From positions 1-41,343 of the IMG/VR virus record IMGVR_UViG_3300022751_000009: a stretch of 41,343 nt of DNA. The stretch is one strand, 5' to 3'. Within the stretch, counting starts at the first letter, position 1; every line of letters begins with the position of its first letter. A program made the translations under genes and the position numbers. The notes beneath the pieces are model-generated. The model had not been told where the DNA came from, made no database searches, and saw only the letters and a list, made by a program, of their open reading frames with translations. The stretch is from a virus. This document shows, piece by piece, positions 33,335-40,150 of the stretch.

Positions 33335-33655
33335 TCAATACTCAATTAAATATTTACCGGCAACACTATCGTTCCCGGTTGGTGTGTATGCGTTACTTTC
33401 TTCTATTGCTGACTCCGCTCGTTTAACTGCTCTTTTAGAGGCTTTCTTTGCCTTACTCGATACATTATCCGATTGAAAGGTGTTCGTGTCTAATTTCGCA
33501 TCGTTTTGCTCGACGGCAGCTTTGTTTTGCTTTATTGCTTCTGGGATATTCCGATGCTTGGCGAAATAGTAAAGCAACAATACAATCGCGAACAGTATCA
33601 GTAAGATCCAAAAGTACTTGTTTGGTATTTGGAAACCTTGTTGTTGGTTGTCCAT
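33335..33655 (-). CDS. Single-pass membrane protein with charged tail, 106 aa
   Basis: One strong membrane helix (FWILLILFAIVLLLYYFA, residues 15-32) after a short polar start, followed by a Lys/Ala/Ser-rich helical region. The gene overlaps the preceding stop at 33655. Could be a superinfection or envelope protein; not recognised. Confidence 0.65.
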   Translation of the reverse strand: MDNQQQGFQIPNKYFWILLILFAIVLLLYYFAKHRNIPEAIKQNKAAVEQNDAKLDTNTFQSDNVSSKAKKASKRAVKRAESAIEESNAYTPTGNDSVAGKYLIEY

Positions 33656-33876
33656 TACTTTGTTTTTAAGTTATTAACTATATCGTAAGATCCTTTCATA
33701 AGGGTTATATGCTTTTCGATGTCTAATTTTACAATTTCGAGCATTTTTAAAGCATAATCAAAATCTTCTTGACTCCAATTAACTACTTTTTTTAAATCGT
33801 CAACCCGCAACAAAAAGTGTATTTTACAAGGTTTATCGAATTGTGCTCCCTTGTGGAATTTCCTTTCTATTTTCAT
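33655..33876 (-). CDS. Hypothetical protein, 73 aa
   Basis: Small basic helical protein (KKVVNWSQEDFDYALKMLE). First gene after the palindromic promoter at 33897-33936. Unknown. Confidence 0.6.
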   Translation of the reverse strand: MKIERKFHKGAQFDKPCKIHFLLRVDDLKKVVNWSQEDFDYALKMLEIVKLDIEKHITLMKGSYDIVNNLKTK

Positions 33877-33896
33877 AATGTCTTTAAATTAGATTG

Positions 33897-33936
33897 TAAA
33901 AATAATTGAAATTAAACTAAGAATGATTCTAAATTA
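33897..33936 (-). promoter_or_regulatory. Promoter with palindromic element, weaker -7 box
   Basis: The element (33917-33936, core AGAATCATTCT on the minus strand) is followed after exactly 12 nt by TATTTTTA (33897-33904), which departs from TAnnTTTG only in the last base. It follows a terminator and precedes the 73-aa gene by about 20 nt. Confidence 0.6.
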
Positions 33937-33937
33937 A

Positions 33938-33953
33938 CCCCGCCGAAACGGGG
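33938..33953 (-). terminator. GC-rich hairpin terminator
   Basis: CCCCG/CGGGG with a six-base loop after the stop of the gene at 33960, with a short TTAATTT tail on the minus strand. Stem is strong, T-run weak. Confidence 0.65.
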
Positions 33954-33959
33954 TGTTAA

Positions 33960-34193
33960 CTACACTGCCCAGGCGTTTTCATTATCGGCCGCATCGTCTT
34001 TGAATTTCACATTTTTAACGGTAACGACGGGTTTTGAATCCTCGCCGGTGAATACTGCCAAATCAACGCTCGCAACGTTTACATCGACGATAATCGCGCC
34101 GAATGATTTCTTGCCTTTACGAACTCCTTTTAGCTTTCTTTCGCGCGTTTCCTCCGATGGGAAGAAAGTTACTTGTGTGTTTATTGTACTCAT
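33960..34193 (-). CDS. Hypothetical protein, 77 aa
   Basis: A basic first half (RERKLKGVRKGKKSFG) and a beta-rich acidic second half (VDVNVASVDLAVFTG). Last gene of the unit from 37435. Unknown. Confidence 0.6.
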   Translation of the reverse strand: MSTINTQVTFFPSEETRERKLKGVRKGKKSFGAIIVDVNVASVDLAVFTGEDSKPVVTVKNVKFKDDAADNENAWAV

Positions 34194-34214
34194 AATCTAC
34201 ATTGGCGATTACCT

Positions 34215-34562
34215 TTACTTCGCGAGGTTTTGGTTAATTGTTTCGTTGTACCATTTCACAAACTGAACTACTGCTTCATAAATGGATTGAAGCGTGTTTT
34301 CTTTTTCAGACCTAATATCCTTCATTTTGTTGGAATACATATTGTGAATTGTACACTCCTTGTAATAAATTGTTACAAAACAATCAGTATCTGAATGAAT
34401 CTTTTCAACAACGGGCATTAGCCAATCCCAAGAGGAATTAAAGGATATTTCTTCAAAAGGATTTTTAGGGTACTTATCTCGTTGAGCGAATCCTTCTGTT
34501 TGTTCGCTGATCGCATATCCCATAAATTCCGCAATCAATTTGTTTTTTTCTGTTGTATTCAT
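34215..34562 (-). CDS. Conserved phage-type hypothetical protein, 115 aa
   Basis: Typical layout LIAEFMGY near the start, WDWLMPVVEKI in the middle, and AVVQFVKWYNETI at the end, as in small proteins widespread in Bacteroidetes phages (the phage ABA-sandwich type by my memory). Function unknown. Confidence 0.75.
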   Translation of the reverse strand: MNTTEKNKLIAEFMGYAISEQTEGFAQRDKYPKNPFEEISFNSSWDWLMPVVEKIHSDTDCFVTIYYKECTIHNMYSNKMKDIRSEKENTLQSIYEAVVQFVKWYNETINQNLAK

Positions 34563-34632
34563 TTTCCTTTAATGTTTAGTGTTTATCCAATTGATCGTGT
34601 GTTGGGGGATTAAATACAACCCATTTTAATCA

Positions 34633-35019
34633 TTATTTCTTTGGTTCTTTTTTGGTTTTGGGTTCATTGGTTAGGATTTTACCGAGTTTGATAATGAAAA
34701 CATCGCCTTGCCAATTGTCTGACCATTCGGGTTTAGCTTTTCCGATTTCAATTCCTTTGAATTCAACAATCATTGTAGGAGCGTTTTTCGAATAGCCGTT
34801 TTTGAATGTTATGGTTTCGTAATTATTAACTACGCATTGAAGCGTTACGTGCTGCGGTAAATTATTCAACCAATGAGTAAAATGAATTTCATCAGAAAAC
34901 CACGCCCCAATCAATCGTTTAATCCAATACCCTTTAATCTCACGATATTCTTCCAATTTTTCGCCCGACAAAATCATATCAAACCATTTTTTCTTAAGCG
35001 TAAGGTGTAGTGTTTTCAT
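34633..35019 (-). CDS. ASCH domain protein, 128 aa
   Basis: ASCH domains are beta-barrels of the PUA-like group that bind RNA or modified bases. The signature SGEKLEEYREIKGYW follows an N-terminal strand (LHLTLKKKWFDMI), and later strands include VTLQCVVNNYETI and MIVEFKGIEIG. An early-gene location fits a role in RNA or modified-base handling during takeover; that is inference. Confidence 0.82.
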   Translation of the reverse strand: MKTLHLTLKKKWFDMILSGEKLEEYREIKGYWIKRLIGAWFSDEIHFTHWLNNLPQHVTLQCVVNNYETITFKNGYSKNAPTMIVEFKGIEIGKAKPEWSDNWQGDVFIIKLGKILTNEPKTKKEPKK

Positions 35020-35052
35020 AATTGTTATTTTCTATGCGAATGATCGCGTTGG

Positions 35053-35274
35053 TTAAAGTTCGCGGTTTTTGAGCATTGCGTCGGAATATCGATATGCTCG
35101 TTTCGAGAAAAGATCAAAGTCTTTACTTGAGTCATCGGGACCTTGAATGTTAGGGTTTCCTATCATTGCTTGCATCGCTTTGGCCGCGAAATAATCCCGT
35201 AACGTCATCCCTTCTGATCTTACTGTGTTTGCTCCTACTATTGGAAATGCGCTGGGGTTGTTAGTGTTTTTCAT
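35053..35274 (-). CDS. Small conserved phage protein, 73 aa
   Basis: The sequence GMTLRDYFAAKAMQAMIGNP near the middle is a pattern widely seen in short phage proteins of unknown function. AFPIVGAN precedes it. No enzymatic signature. Its start is six bases after the stop of the 134-aa gene. Confidence 0.75.
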   Translation of the reverse strand: MKNTNNPSAFPIVGANTVRSEGMTLRDYFAAKAMQAMIGNPNIQGPDDSSKDFDLFSKRAYRYSDAMLKNREL

Positions 35275-35280
35275 AATCCT

Positions 35281-35685
35281 TTATTTAGATGTTAATTCCT
35301 TTAGTTTGGCGAGGGTTGATTGGCATAACTGCGAAGTTATTGCGTCGGGTAAAGGCATCCATGAATGTACATCATCGTGTCGTTCAAGGCCAATAAAAAA
35401 ACACCCGTGCTTAAACTCGTAAACTGCATATCCAACGCTTGATGCTCCGATAACAAAACTTCTTTGTTTCGGGCTTACTTCTTTGAATGCTCTAAAAACA
35501 AACATTTCAAGTAGCGATTTACAGCTTTCCAACGCGGGGATAACTTGGTTGGAGTGAGCCGCCCAACCTGCTAGATAGCCAATATTTATCTTAAACTTAT
35601 CTTGCTCTGATTGGCATTCAGACAATAATTTAGCGTACTGATTCGCCGCTTTCTCCGCTTCTTGTGGTGTGATTAAATTTGTCAT
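35281..35685 (-). CDS. Hypothetical protein with DUF551-like end, 134 aa
   Basis: The N-terminal half is helical (AEKAANQYAKLLSECQSE). The region HDDVHSWMPLPDAI near residue 105 resembles the WMPLP tail of DUF551 proteins found in phages. Coupled to the preceding gene by ATGA. Tentative family call. Confidence 0.6.
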   Translation of the reverse strand: MTNLITPQEAEKAANQYAKLLSECQSEQDKFKINIGYLAGWAAHSNQVIPALESCKSLLEMFVFRAFKEVSPKQRSFVIGASSVGYAVYEFKHGCFFIGLERHDDVHSWMPLPDAITSQLCQSTLAKLKELTSK

Positions 35686-35894
35686 GTTACTGGTATTTTG
35701 TTTTTTATATGGTTATCCCAATTTTCACGAGTAGCTGAGAAATCGGCGTCATAAGGAATTAAAATAGATGTTTTAACCTCCTTTTTTATCAATCCAAAGA
35801 AAGATATTTTCAATAGATACAAATGATACATTTCGCCTCTGGTGTGGTAACCAGGCCCTCCCCAAGGTTCGTATTTTGTTAAATATGTTGGCAT
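35682..35894 (-). CDS. Hypothetical protein, 70 aa
   Basis: Aromatic, glycine-rich start (YLTKYEPWGGPGYHTRGEMY), then a basic beta-rich part. It overlaps the next gene by ATGA. Unknown. Confidence 0.6.
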   Translation of the reverse strand: MPTYLTKYEPWGGPGYHTRGEMYHLYLLKISFFGLIKKEVKTSILIPYDADFSATRENWDNHIKNKIPVT

Positions 35895-35897
35895 TGG

Positions 35898-36182
35898 TTA
35901 ATTCGTTATTTGTTCTAAATACCCTATGCCAATTGCTGAAATACAATAAAAGTCGCAGTAAGGGGTTGGTGAAAGGTATTTTTCAATCAGATGGTTTTCG
36001 TTCAAAACGTGAAAAGTGCTTGGATATAAATAATTCTCGTTTTGTTCCCAATCTTCCCAAGTGTACTTATAACCATCTTCCTCTAAAACCCTAGTTATTT
36101 TGCCTTTATCTAATAAGGCGCGTAACACTTTAATTTGGGTGTTGCTTAAATGATTATATTCTATTTTCTCTTTCGTTTTCAT
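35898..36182 (-). CDS. Hypothetical protein, 94 aa
   Basis: An N-terminal helical part, LSNTQIKVLRALLDKGKITR, looks like the start of a winged-helix DNA-binding domain. The rest is aromatic and less typical. Possible regulator; no family recognised. Confidence 0.55.
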   Translation of the reverse strand: MKTKEKIEYNHLSNTQIKVLRALLDKGKITRVLEEDGYKYTWEDWEQNENYLYPSTFHVLNENHLIEKYLSPTPYCDFYCISAIGIGYLEQITN

Positions 36183-36231
36183 TTTGTCTTATTTTAAGTT
36201 TAAAGTAATTCCGAGGGTAAAGGTAGGTATT

Positions 36232-36525
36232 TCACTTTCCATTTTGTTGTTGGTTTAGGTTGGTTAATTTTTTGTAATTACCATTTTTAAATTGTTCAGA
36301 ATCCCATTCAGATGCTTTTTTATAGTTCCTTATTTTAATTGTGAAAATTCCAGATGCAGCTGTTACATATTCATTTTTATGGGTAATTCTCATAAGCGTA
36401 ACCGAATAAATCTTTTTCATCCAAAAAGTTCTATTTACGTATATGTATAAAACGCAATGCTTTTTGATTAAGAATAGTAATATTCCTAAAATTAATATTG
36501 TATTTACTATTGAAATGGTTTCCAT
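36232..36525 (-). CDS. Membrane-anchored small protein, 97 aa
   Basis: One N-terminal hydrophobic helix (IVNTILILGILLFLIKK) followed by a basic cytosolic-type part. It lies downstream of the tRNA-like element. Function unknown. Confidence 0.6.
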   Translation of the reverse strand: METISIVNTILILGILLFLIKKHCVLYIYVNRTFWMKKIYSVTLMRITHKNEYVTAASGIFTIKIRNYKKASEWDSEQFKNGNYKKLTNLNQQQNGK

Positions 36526-36570
36526 AATAATTTCTGTTTAAGCCCAATGGCGGTTGAAAAATAAAGTTTG

Positions 36571-36744
36571 TGGACAGAGCAGGATTCGAACCTGCAATGA
36601 TTGGTATGTCAATTTGTTTCACGATTTTCACGCCTTGTAGTAGCCTCTACAACGATTCCTAAACCCAGCTTTTACGACTTCGGATTTTAGTCTACCTTAC
36701 CAATCTATTCCTCTTTAGCGTCTACCAAATTTCGCCATCTGTCC
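36571..36744 (-). tRNA. Interrupted tRNA-Leu-like element, 174 nt
   Basis: Both ends look like one tRNA. The 5' end GGACAGA pairs perfectly with the 3' TCTGTCC, then A. The T arm is canonical: GCAGG, TTCGAAT, CCTGC (36579-36595). The D arm GCG...CGC with AAATTTGGTAGA in the loop resembles tRNA-Leu. The middle is about 90 nt too long. An 8-bp helix GATTGGTA/TACCAATC and a TTGTAG/CTACAA hairpin fill it, and I cannot place an anticodon arm with certainty. It is too short for a group I intron. A decayed, intron-containing or tRNA-mimic RNA are all possible. CCA is not fully encoded. Confidence 0.55.
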
Positions 36745-36788
36745 TGCCGACTCTCACGGCTACCGAAGTAGTTGTGGTATTTGGTTAA

Positions 36789-37004
36789 TTATTCCTCTTT
36801 TAACATGCAAATTGAGTTCATTTCGTCTTCGTTGGATATAACTCTTACAGAAGACTTGGAGCACATGAAATCGCCTCCAAAATCCAATGTTACAGCTTCC
36901 TTTGTTGATGATAATACTGTAAGTCTTGTTACGGGACCGCCCATTAAGTATACTTTTTCTCCGTCTTTAATTTCTCTAGTTTTGAAATCTGTTGAATTTT
37001 CCAT
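36789..37004 (-). CDS. Possible YodC-like (DUF2158) small protein, 71 aa
   Basis: IKDGEKVYLMGGPVTRLTVL resembles the short beta-barrel YodC/DUF2158 family, which has GGPxMTV in this place. The end is acidic. Followed by the tRNA-like element. Tentative. Confidence 0.55.
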   Translation of the reverse strand: MENSTDFKTREIKDGEKVYLMGGPVTRLTVLSSTKEAVTLDFGGDFMCSKSSVRVISNEDEMNSICMLKEE

Positions 37005-37053
37005 ATTAATATAATAGTTTAAAGTTTACATTTTAAAACCCGAGTAGTGTGGG

Positions 37054-37191
37054 TTATTTTCCATCGCGTACTGCACGGAACTTGGTTGATAGTTTTGATC
37101 TTCCTCCGTGACGCTTTAAGTCGTTCTTGCTTACTAATATTGGAATTCGGATATTCTTTACGTCGTTTTCGTCTTTAGTTTTATTTGCCAT
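37054..37191 (-). CDS. Small basic protein, 45 aa
   Basis: A frame from ATG 37191 to TAA 37054. Rich in Lys and Arg (LKRHGGRSKLSTKFRAV). A weak AACCC/GGGTT hairpin with T residues follows (37037-37055). It begins five bases after the stop of the gene before it. A short nucleic-acid-binding protein is plausible. Confidence 0.5.
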   Translation of the reverse strand: MANKTKDENDVKNIRIPILVSKNDLKRHGGRSKLSTKFRAVRDGK

Positions 37192-37195
37192 TTTG

Positions 37196-37435
37196 TTATA
37201 GTACTTTATAAAATTTGTGAAATTCTGTAATTGCTTCCCTTCTGTTTTTAGCCCTTATTCCAAAACCATGTTTTTTGCCTTTTTCGTAAAATTTAAACTC
37301 ATGTTTTACAATATTTGGTTTAGTATTTATCAGGATCATGTTTTCTAAAAACTCAATCCACAAATAACCGTTTGTAACTTGTTTTGTTTCGTTGTTCTTA
37401 ATTCCTTGCCACTTAACCACCCTTGTATTAGTCAT
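37196..37435 (-). CDS. Hypothetical protein, 79 aa, first gene of its unit
   Basis: Basic, beta then helix (VKWQGIKNNETKQVTNGYLW; AKNRREAITEFHKFYKVL). First gene after the promoter at 37465. Unknown; early-gene position suggests a host-directed role. Confidence 0.6.
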   Translation of the reverse strand: MTNTRVVKWQGIKNNETKQVTNGYLWIEFLENMILINTKPNIVKHEFKFYEKGKKHGFGIRAKNRREAITEFHKFYKVL

Positions 37436-37464
37436 AATTTCTAAGTGTTTCGATTAATAATATT

Positions 37465-37472
37465 CAAATCTA
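37465..37472 (-). promoter_or_regulatory. -7 box TAGATTTG
   Basis: Full match to TAnnTTTG, 30 bases upstream of the 79-aa gene. The base triplet at the -33 place is TTA, one base off TTG. The degenerate palindromic element lies further upstream (37520-37539). Confidence 0.55.
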
Positions 37473-37519
37473 CAAAACTTAAATAATATAATAAGCACAT
37501 CACATAAAATAAATGGTAA

Positions 37520-37539
37520 TTCATAATCGTTCTAAATAA
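37520..37539 (-). promoter_or_regulatory. Degenerate copy of the palindromic element
   Basis: Plus strand TTCATAATCGTTCTAAATAA, 14 of 20 matching the consensus. It follows the terminator of the lysozyme unit, as other copies follow terminators. No -7 box lies 12 nt away. Confidence 0.4.
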
Positions 37540-37542
37540 AGA

Positions 37543-37564
37543 AACCGCTAATCTCTTAGCGGTT
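37543..37564 (-). terminator. Terminator of the lysis unit
   Basis: AACCGCTAA/TTAGCGGTT, nine-base stem with a four-base loop, followed by TCTTTATTT on the minus strand, 20 bases after the muramidase stop. Confidence 0.85.
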
Positions 37565-37583
37565 GGTGTGGGGGTGTAGGGAG

Positions 37584-38126
37584 TCAGGCGAACCTAGCGT
37601 ATGTGTTTTTTAATCGAACATCGTAATTAAATTTTCGGTATTGTTCACCGTTGTAGTAATATGCGAAAGTAGCCCAATCAGTCTTGACCAATGCATCGAA
37701 CATTTTTTTATTGGACTTTATAAAAAGCAATCCTAATCGAAGTTGATTTTCCGCACTTGCCTTAGCATAATCCCACATAGCGCCAACGGATTTGAATCCC
37801 AATAATTTCCAATGAAAACCCATTACTTGCATAAGTCCAACAGAAGTTGCTTCCATTGCGGCGTTTTGGTTCTTTGAAAAAGCGTCGTTGAACGCCGACC
37901 ATTCTGCGGCTTGCTTTTCCACTTTGTTTACTGACCATTTACCGCTTGGAGAGTAAGGAGATTTGCGTTTAAACCAATGTGGTTCGAATTGGATAATTAT
38001 CTTTCCAGTTATCGGATCGAATGCTTGTGAACCCGACTCAATCAAAACAACGGTTTTTACCTTTGCATAGGTAAGTCCAAATTCTTGGGCGATTAATGAA
38101 ATAGAGGTATTGGTGAGTAGTTTCAT
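37584..38126 (-). CDS. N-acetylmuramidase endolysin, 180 aa
   Basis: Cell-wall hydrolase of the DUF3380 N-acetylmuramidase family. Catalytic Glu at 30 in VLIESGS, family blocks IIQFEPHWFKR, EATSVGLMQVMGFHW, and YYNGEQYRKF near the end. No signal peptide, so it needs a holin for release. It ends the unit and overlaps the gene before by ATGA. Confidence 0.9.
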   Translation of the reverse strand: MKLLTNTSISLIAQEFGLTYAKVKTVVLIESGSQAFDPITGKIIIQFEPHWFKRKSPYSPSGKWSVNKVEKQAAEWSAFNDAFSKNQNAAMEATSVGLMQVMGFHWKLLGFKSVGAMWDYAKASAENQLRLGLLFIKSNKKMFDALVKTDWATFAYYYNGEQYRKFNYDVRLKNTYARFA

Positions 38127-38374
38127 TCAACAAGTTTTTTAGCGGCCGTCTTTTCCTTATCGGTCATGTTCTCGGTAAAGATAATGAAATCTTGTTTCGA
38201 TTTGGAACTTTCGTTTCTTTCGCATTTTACTTCAATTCGTAATCGTTCGAGTTCGTGGTCAATATCCTGCACGTCTATTTCAATAGGACGTTGCTTGTGC
38301 GCCTCTGGATTAACCCTGTTCGATCCGATAAGCAGCATGGCTGTAAATGGCAATATGAGTAATGTTTTATTCAT
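38123..38374 (-). CDS. Secreted or anchored small protein next to the endolysin (spanin-like), 83 aa
   Basis: A signal peptide or anchor (LLILPFTAMLLIGS, residues 4-17) followed by a charged helical region (IDHELERLRIEVKCERNES). No lipobox Cys. Overlaps with its neighbours by four and eight bases, so it is part of a lysis cassette. A spanin or endolysin helper is likely, by position. Confidence 0.6.
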   Translation of the reverse strand: MNKTLLILPFTAMLLIGSNRVNPEAHKQRPIEIDVQDIDHELERLRIEVKCERNESSKSKQDFIIFTENMTDKEKTAAKKLVE

Positions 38375-38657
38375 TGGTTCTAGGTTTTTTGATTCTGGCT
38401 TTCAAAGTGTCTAGCAGTTGTGGTATTTCCCGGTTAGCGATTATTGTCTGGTTGATCCAATATTTCGTTTCGTTCCTGGAATCGTCAAGTTTTGTCTCCA
38501 GGCGAAGCTCCCTTTTCTCCATCCTGTCAATTTGTGCGTCCTTGTCTTTCAATCGCTGTTCACGGTCAACATACCAAGCGGTACCGAGTGGTATCAGCAC
38601 GGCTGTTGCAATCGCAATCCAATTGGTGTTCTTCTTCTCGGTCTGCGTTTCTGCCAT
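38367..38657 (-). CDS. Spanin-like single-pass protein with coiled coil, 96 aa
   Basis: A short cytosolic start, one helix (WIAIATAVLIPLGTAWYV, residues 13-30), then a long charged coiled coil (REQRLKDKDAQIDRMEKRE) and a proline/basic end. This is the layout of inner-membrane spanins (Rz type). It starts the lysis unit, about 25 bases after the expected transcript start, and overlaps the next gene by eight bases. A holin of one helix is the alternative. Confidence 0.65.
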   Translation of the reverse strand: MAETQTEKKNTNWIAIATAVLIPLGTAWYVDREQRLKDKDAQIDRMEKRELRLETKLDDSRNETKYWINQTIIANREIPQLLDTLKARIKKPRTNE

Positions 38658-38688
38658 GCGTGTTTAAAGGTAGTAAATGGTGCTTATA

Positions 38689-38696
38689 CAAAAGTA
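38689..38696 (-). promoter_or_regulatory. -7 box TACTTTTG for the lysis cassette
   Basis: Full match to TAnnTTTG on the minus strand; at the -33 place stands GTG instead of TTG. Located between the terminator at 38762 and the spanin-like gene at 38657. Confidence 0.55.
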
Positions 38697-38761
38697 TGTA
38701 AAATATTCCAAGATTCACACATTTTGATAACGCTGGCATTGTGGGTTTATTGCGGATAAAA

Positions 38762-38785
38762 AAACCGCTCGGGTGGGAGCGGTTT
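38762..38785 (-). terminator. Rho-independent terminator
   Basis: AAACCGCTC/GAGCGGTTT, nine-base stem with six-base loop, followed by TTTTATCC on the minus strand, nine bases after the stop of the gene at 38794. Confidence 0.88.
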
Positions 38786-38793
38786 GGAGTTTA

Positions 38794-39327
38794 CTATTGC
38801 GAAAGAATTTCACATTTGGATTCAACTTTTTCAAAATCTAAAACGTAACCTCCGTTTTTATCAGGATCTGATGAAATAGTATAATAAGCCTGTTCCATAT
38901 TTATACCTGTAATGTAAACAACAGAATCCTTTTTTAAATCAGGCGTTCGACTCAATGATTCATTGATTTTAAGTTGGTCGCCCTTTTCTAATTTTGGCTG
39001 TGGATTGTGAGCCTTAACCCACATTTTTACATTTTCTTTTAAAATATAATCCCGTTCACAAGCCATGTTATCGAGCCAATCTATAAAGTCCCCTGTAAAT
39101 TCATAGCTAGCACATCCGTCTTCCAATTTTTTCGCTTTTTCAAATCCGCTGTCATGCCAAGACAATTCTTTTAAGTCCTCTATAATACTTTCCTCATCAT
39201 ATTCAGAATATTGGTTTTCAATGATTTCTTTTGCGAAATCAACATACATTTTTTCCTCCTGCTGTGCTGTTATTTTTGTTGGTCTTTCTTTCTGAAAAAG
39301 CAATGAATCATCAAATAGTTTTTCCAT
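38794..39327 (-). CDS. Hypothetical protein with attenuated leader, 177 aa
   Basis: The ATG at 39327 (MEKLFDDSLLFQK) is chosen since frames extending to 39369 run through the terminator hairpin of the leader. Acidic, helical first half (EEKMYVDFAKEIIENQYSEY), with a beta-rich C-terminal part (QLKINESLSRTPDLKK, VVYITGINM). No family recognised. It is a single-gene unit with a promoter, a regulated leader and a terminator of its own, which suggests a dosage-sensitive product. Confidence 0.65.
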   Translation of the reverse strand: MEKLFDDSLLFQKERPTKITAQQEEKMYVDFAKEIIENQYSEYDEESIIEDLKELSWHDSGFEKAKKLEDGCASYEFTGDFIDWLDNMACERDYILKENVKMWVKAHNPQPKLEKGDQLKINESLSRTPDLKKDSVVYITGINMEQAYYTISSDPDKNGGYVLDFEKVESKCEILSQ

Positions 39328-39340
39328 AATAAATAATTTT

Positions 39341-39429
39341 AAAAAGCAAACCCCGACTGCTACAGACAATCGGGGCTACTTCCATTGATAAATAAATTCA
39401 CCAATAATATTTTCGCTGTGGGTCTGTAG
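39341..39429 (-). promoter_or_regulatory. Leader with interleaved terminator, second example
   Basis: In transcript order: A, CTACAGAC (39422-39429); B, CCCCGA (39370-39375); A', GTCTGTAG (39360-39367); B', TCGGGG (39351-39356), then TTTGCTTTTT. B-B' is a terminator 14 bases before the start codon. A' in its loop is an exact 8-nt complement of the 5' end of the message. The design is the same as at 8303-8359, but the sequences differ, so the arrangement and not the sequence is shared. Confidence 0.68.
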
Positions 39430-39439
39430 TTCCACGAAG

Positions 39440-39479
39440 CAAACCTACAACAAAAACTATTAAGAATGAATATAAATTA
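39440..39479 (-). promoter_or_regulatory. Promoter: palindromic element, 12-nt spacer, TAGGTTTG
   Basis: TAGGTTTG (39440-39447) matches TAnnTTTG. The element lies at 39460-39479 (plus strand TTAAGAATGAATATAAATTA, right arm degenerate), exactly 12 nt upstream. It follows the terminator at 39483. Drives the 177-aa gene. Confidence 0.7.
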
Positions 39480-39482
39480 AAA

Positions 39483-39505
39483 AACCGCCCAATGTAAGGC
39501 GGCTT
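39483..39505 (-). terminator. Terminator after the holin unit
   Basis: CCGCC/GGCGG stem, extended by flanking A-T pairs, with TTTTTT following on the minus strand. It ends the unit from the promoter at 40438. Confidence 0.82.
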
Positions 39506-39518
39506 CTCAACTAACTAA

Positions 39519-39671
39519 TTATTGTGGATCACTCCAATACTTTATCGAATAACCCACCGCTGCCAACGCTGAAAACACTGCAAATATCCAACCAATCCAA
39601 TGGCTGTTAATACCGCAGTATATCGACGCGATTGTGGTTAGGTAGTACGGTATTGGGATTAGGCGTTTCAA
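39519..39671 (-). CDS. Small membrane protein with TTG start, 50 aa
   Basis: A frame starting at TTG (39671), overlapping the TGA of the previous short gene as TTGA, and ending at TAA (39519). After a basic start (KRLIPIPYY) come two hydrophobic segments (LTTIASIYCGI and WIGWIFAVFSALAAVG). It follows the holin-like gene and may be an antiholin or second holin. The frame stays open upstream without an ATG, so the start is uncertain. Confidence 0.5.
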   Translation of the reverse strand: MKRLIPIPYYLTTIASIYCGINSHWIGWIFAVFSALAAVGYSIKYWSDPQ

Positions 39672-39757
39672 AACAAAAACTCGTTGTTTGTTGAAACCAA
39701 CTCGTAGGTAACGTATAGGCTGTTCGCGAGTTCTTGGTTGACCGGTTCGTTATACAT
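39668..39757 (-). CDS. Very small protein coupled to the holin-like gene, 29 aa
   Basis: ATG at 39757 overlaps the stop of the holin-like gene as TAATG; it ends at TGA 39668. The product is acidic and polar (MYNEPVNQELANSLYVTYEL). The overlaps on both sides support translation; it may only serve to couple the next gene. Confidence 0.45.
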   Translation of the reverse strand: MYNEPVNQELANSLYVTYELVSTNNEFLF

Positions 39758-40131
39758 TATTGTGCGTTTTTAACTTGTTCTACCTTAAACTCGCTAGGCT
39801 TCAAATCGATAACCTTTGTAGGCTCCAAAAAGTTCTTTGCGATGTAAGCGACAAATGCGCCTAAAGATACAATTCCCATAGTTGTCCAGGGCATTGTAAA
39901 GTTTGCTTCTGCCGTTTGATAAGAGAGGATCGCCGCATTGACGATTGGCACAATGGCCGATAATACAGCTACTAAAGCGCCTTTAAGAAAATCCCTGATG
40001 CTAAGGCTGAATTGTTGTGATACGATTTCTTTCATATTCTTTGTTATTAATTGGTTACGTTCGGCTAATTTAAAAATAATATCAATAGAAACGGATTGTT
40101 GGGGTGGATATTGTTTAAGACGGGTTTCCAT
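39757..40131 (-). CDS. Holin-like membrane protein, 124 aa
   Basis: After a 45-residue helical cytosolic start, two membrane segments follow (FLKGALVAVLSAIVPIVNAAI and MGIVSLGAFVAYIA), ending in a charged tail (EPTKVIDLKPSEF). Size and layout fit class II-type holins. The ATG at 40131 is used; a TTG one codon earlier is in frame. It lies with lysis-type genes but in a unit separate from the endolysin. Confidence 0.6.
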   Translation of the reverse strand: METRLKQYPPQQSVSIDIIFKLAERNQLITKNMKEIVSQQFSLSIRDFLKGALVAVLSAIVPIVNAAILSYQTAEANFTMPWTTMGIVSLGAFVAYIAKNFLEPTKVIDLKPSEFKVEQVKNAQ

Positions 40132-40150
40132 CAATAATTATAGACTTATT

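Noticed and set aside
36571-36744. Group I intron in the tRNA-like element
   Set aside because: The insert is about 90 nt, below the size of known group I introns (near 200 nt), and the P7 core elements are not present.
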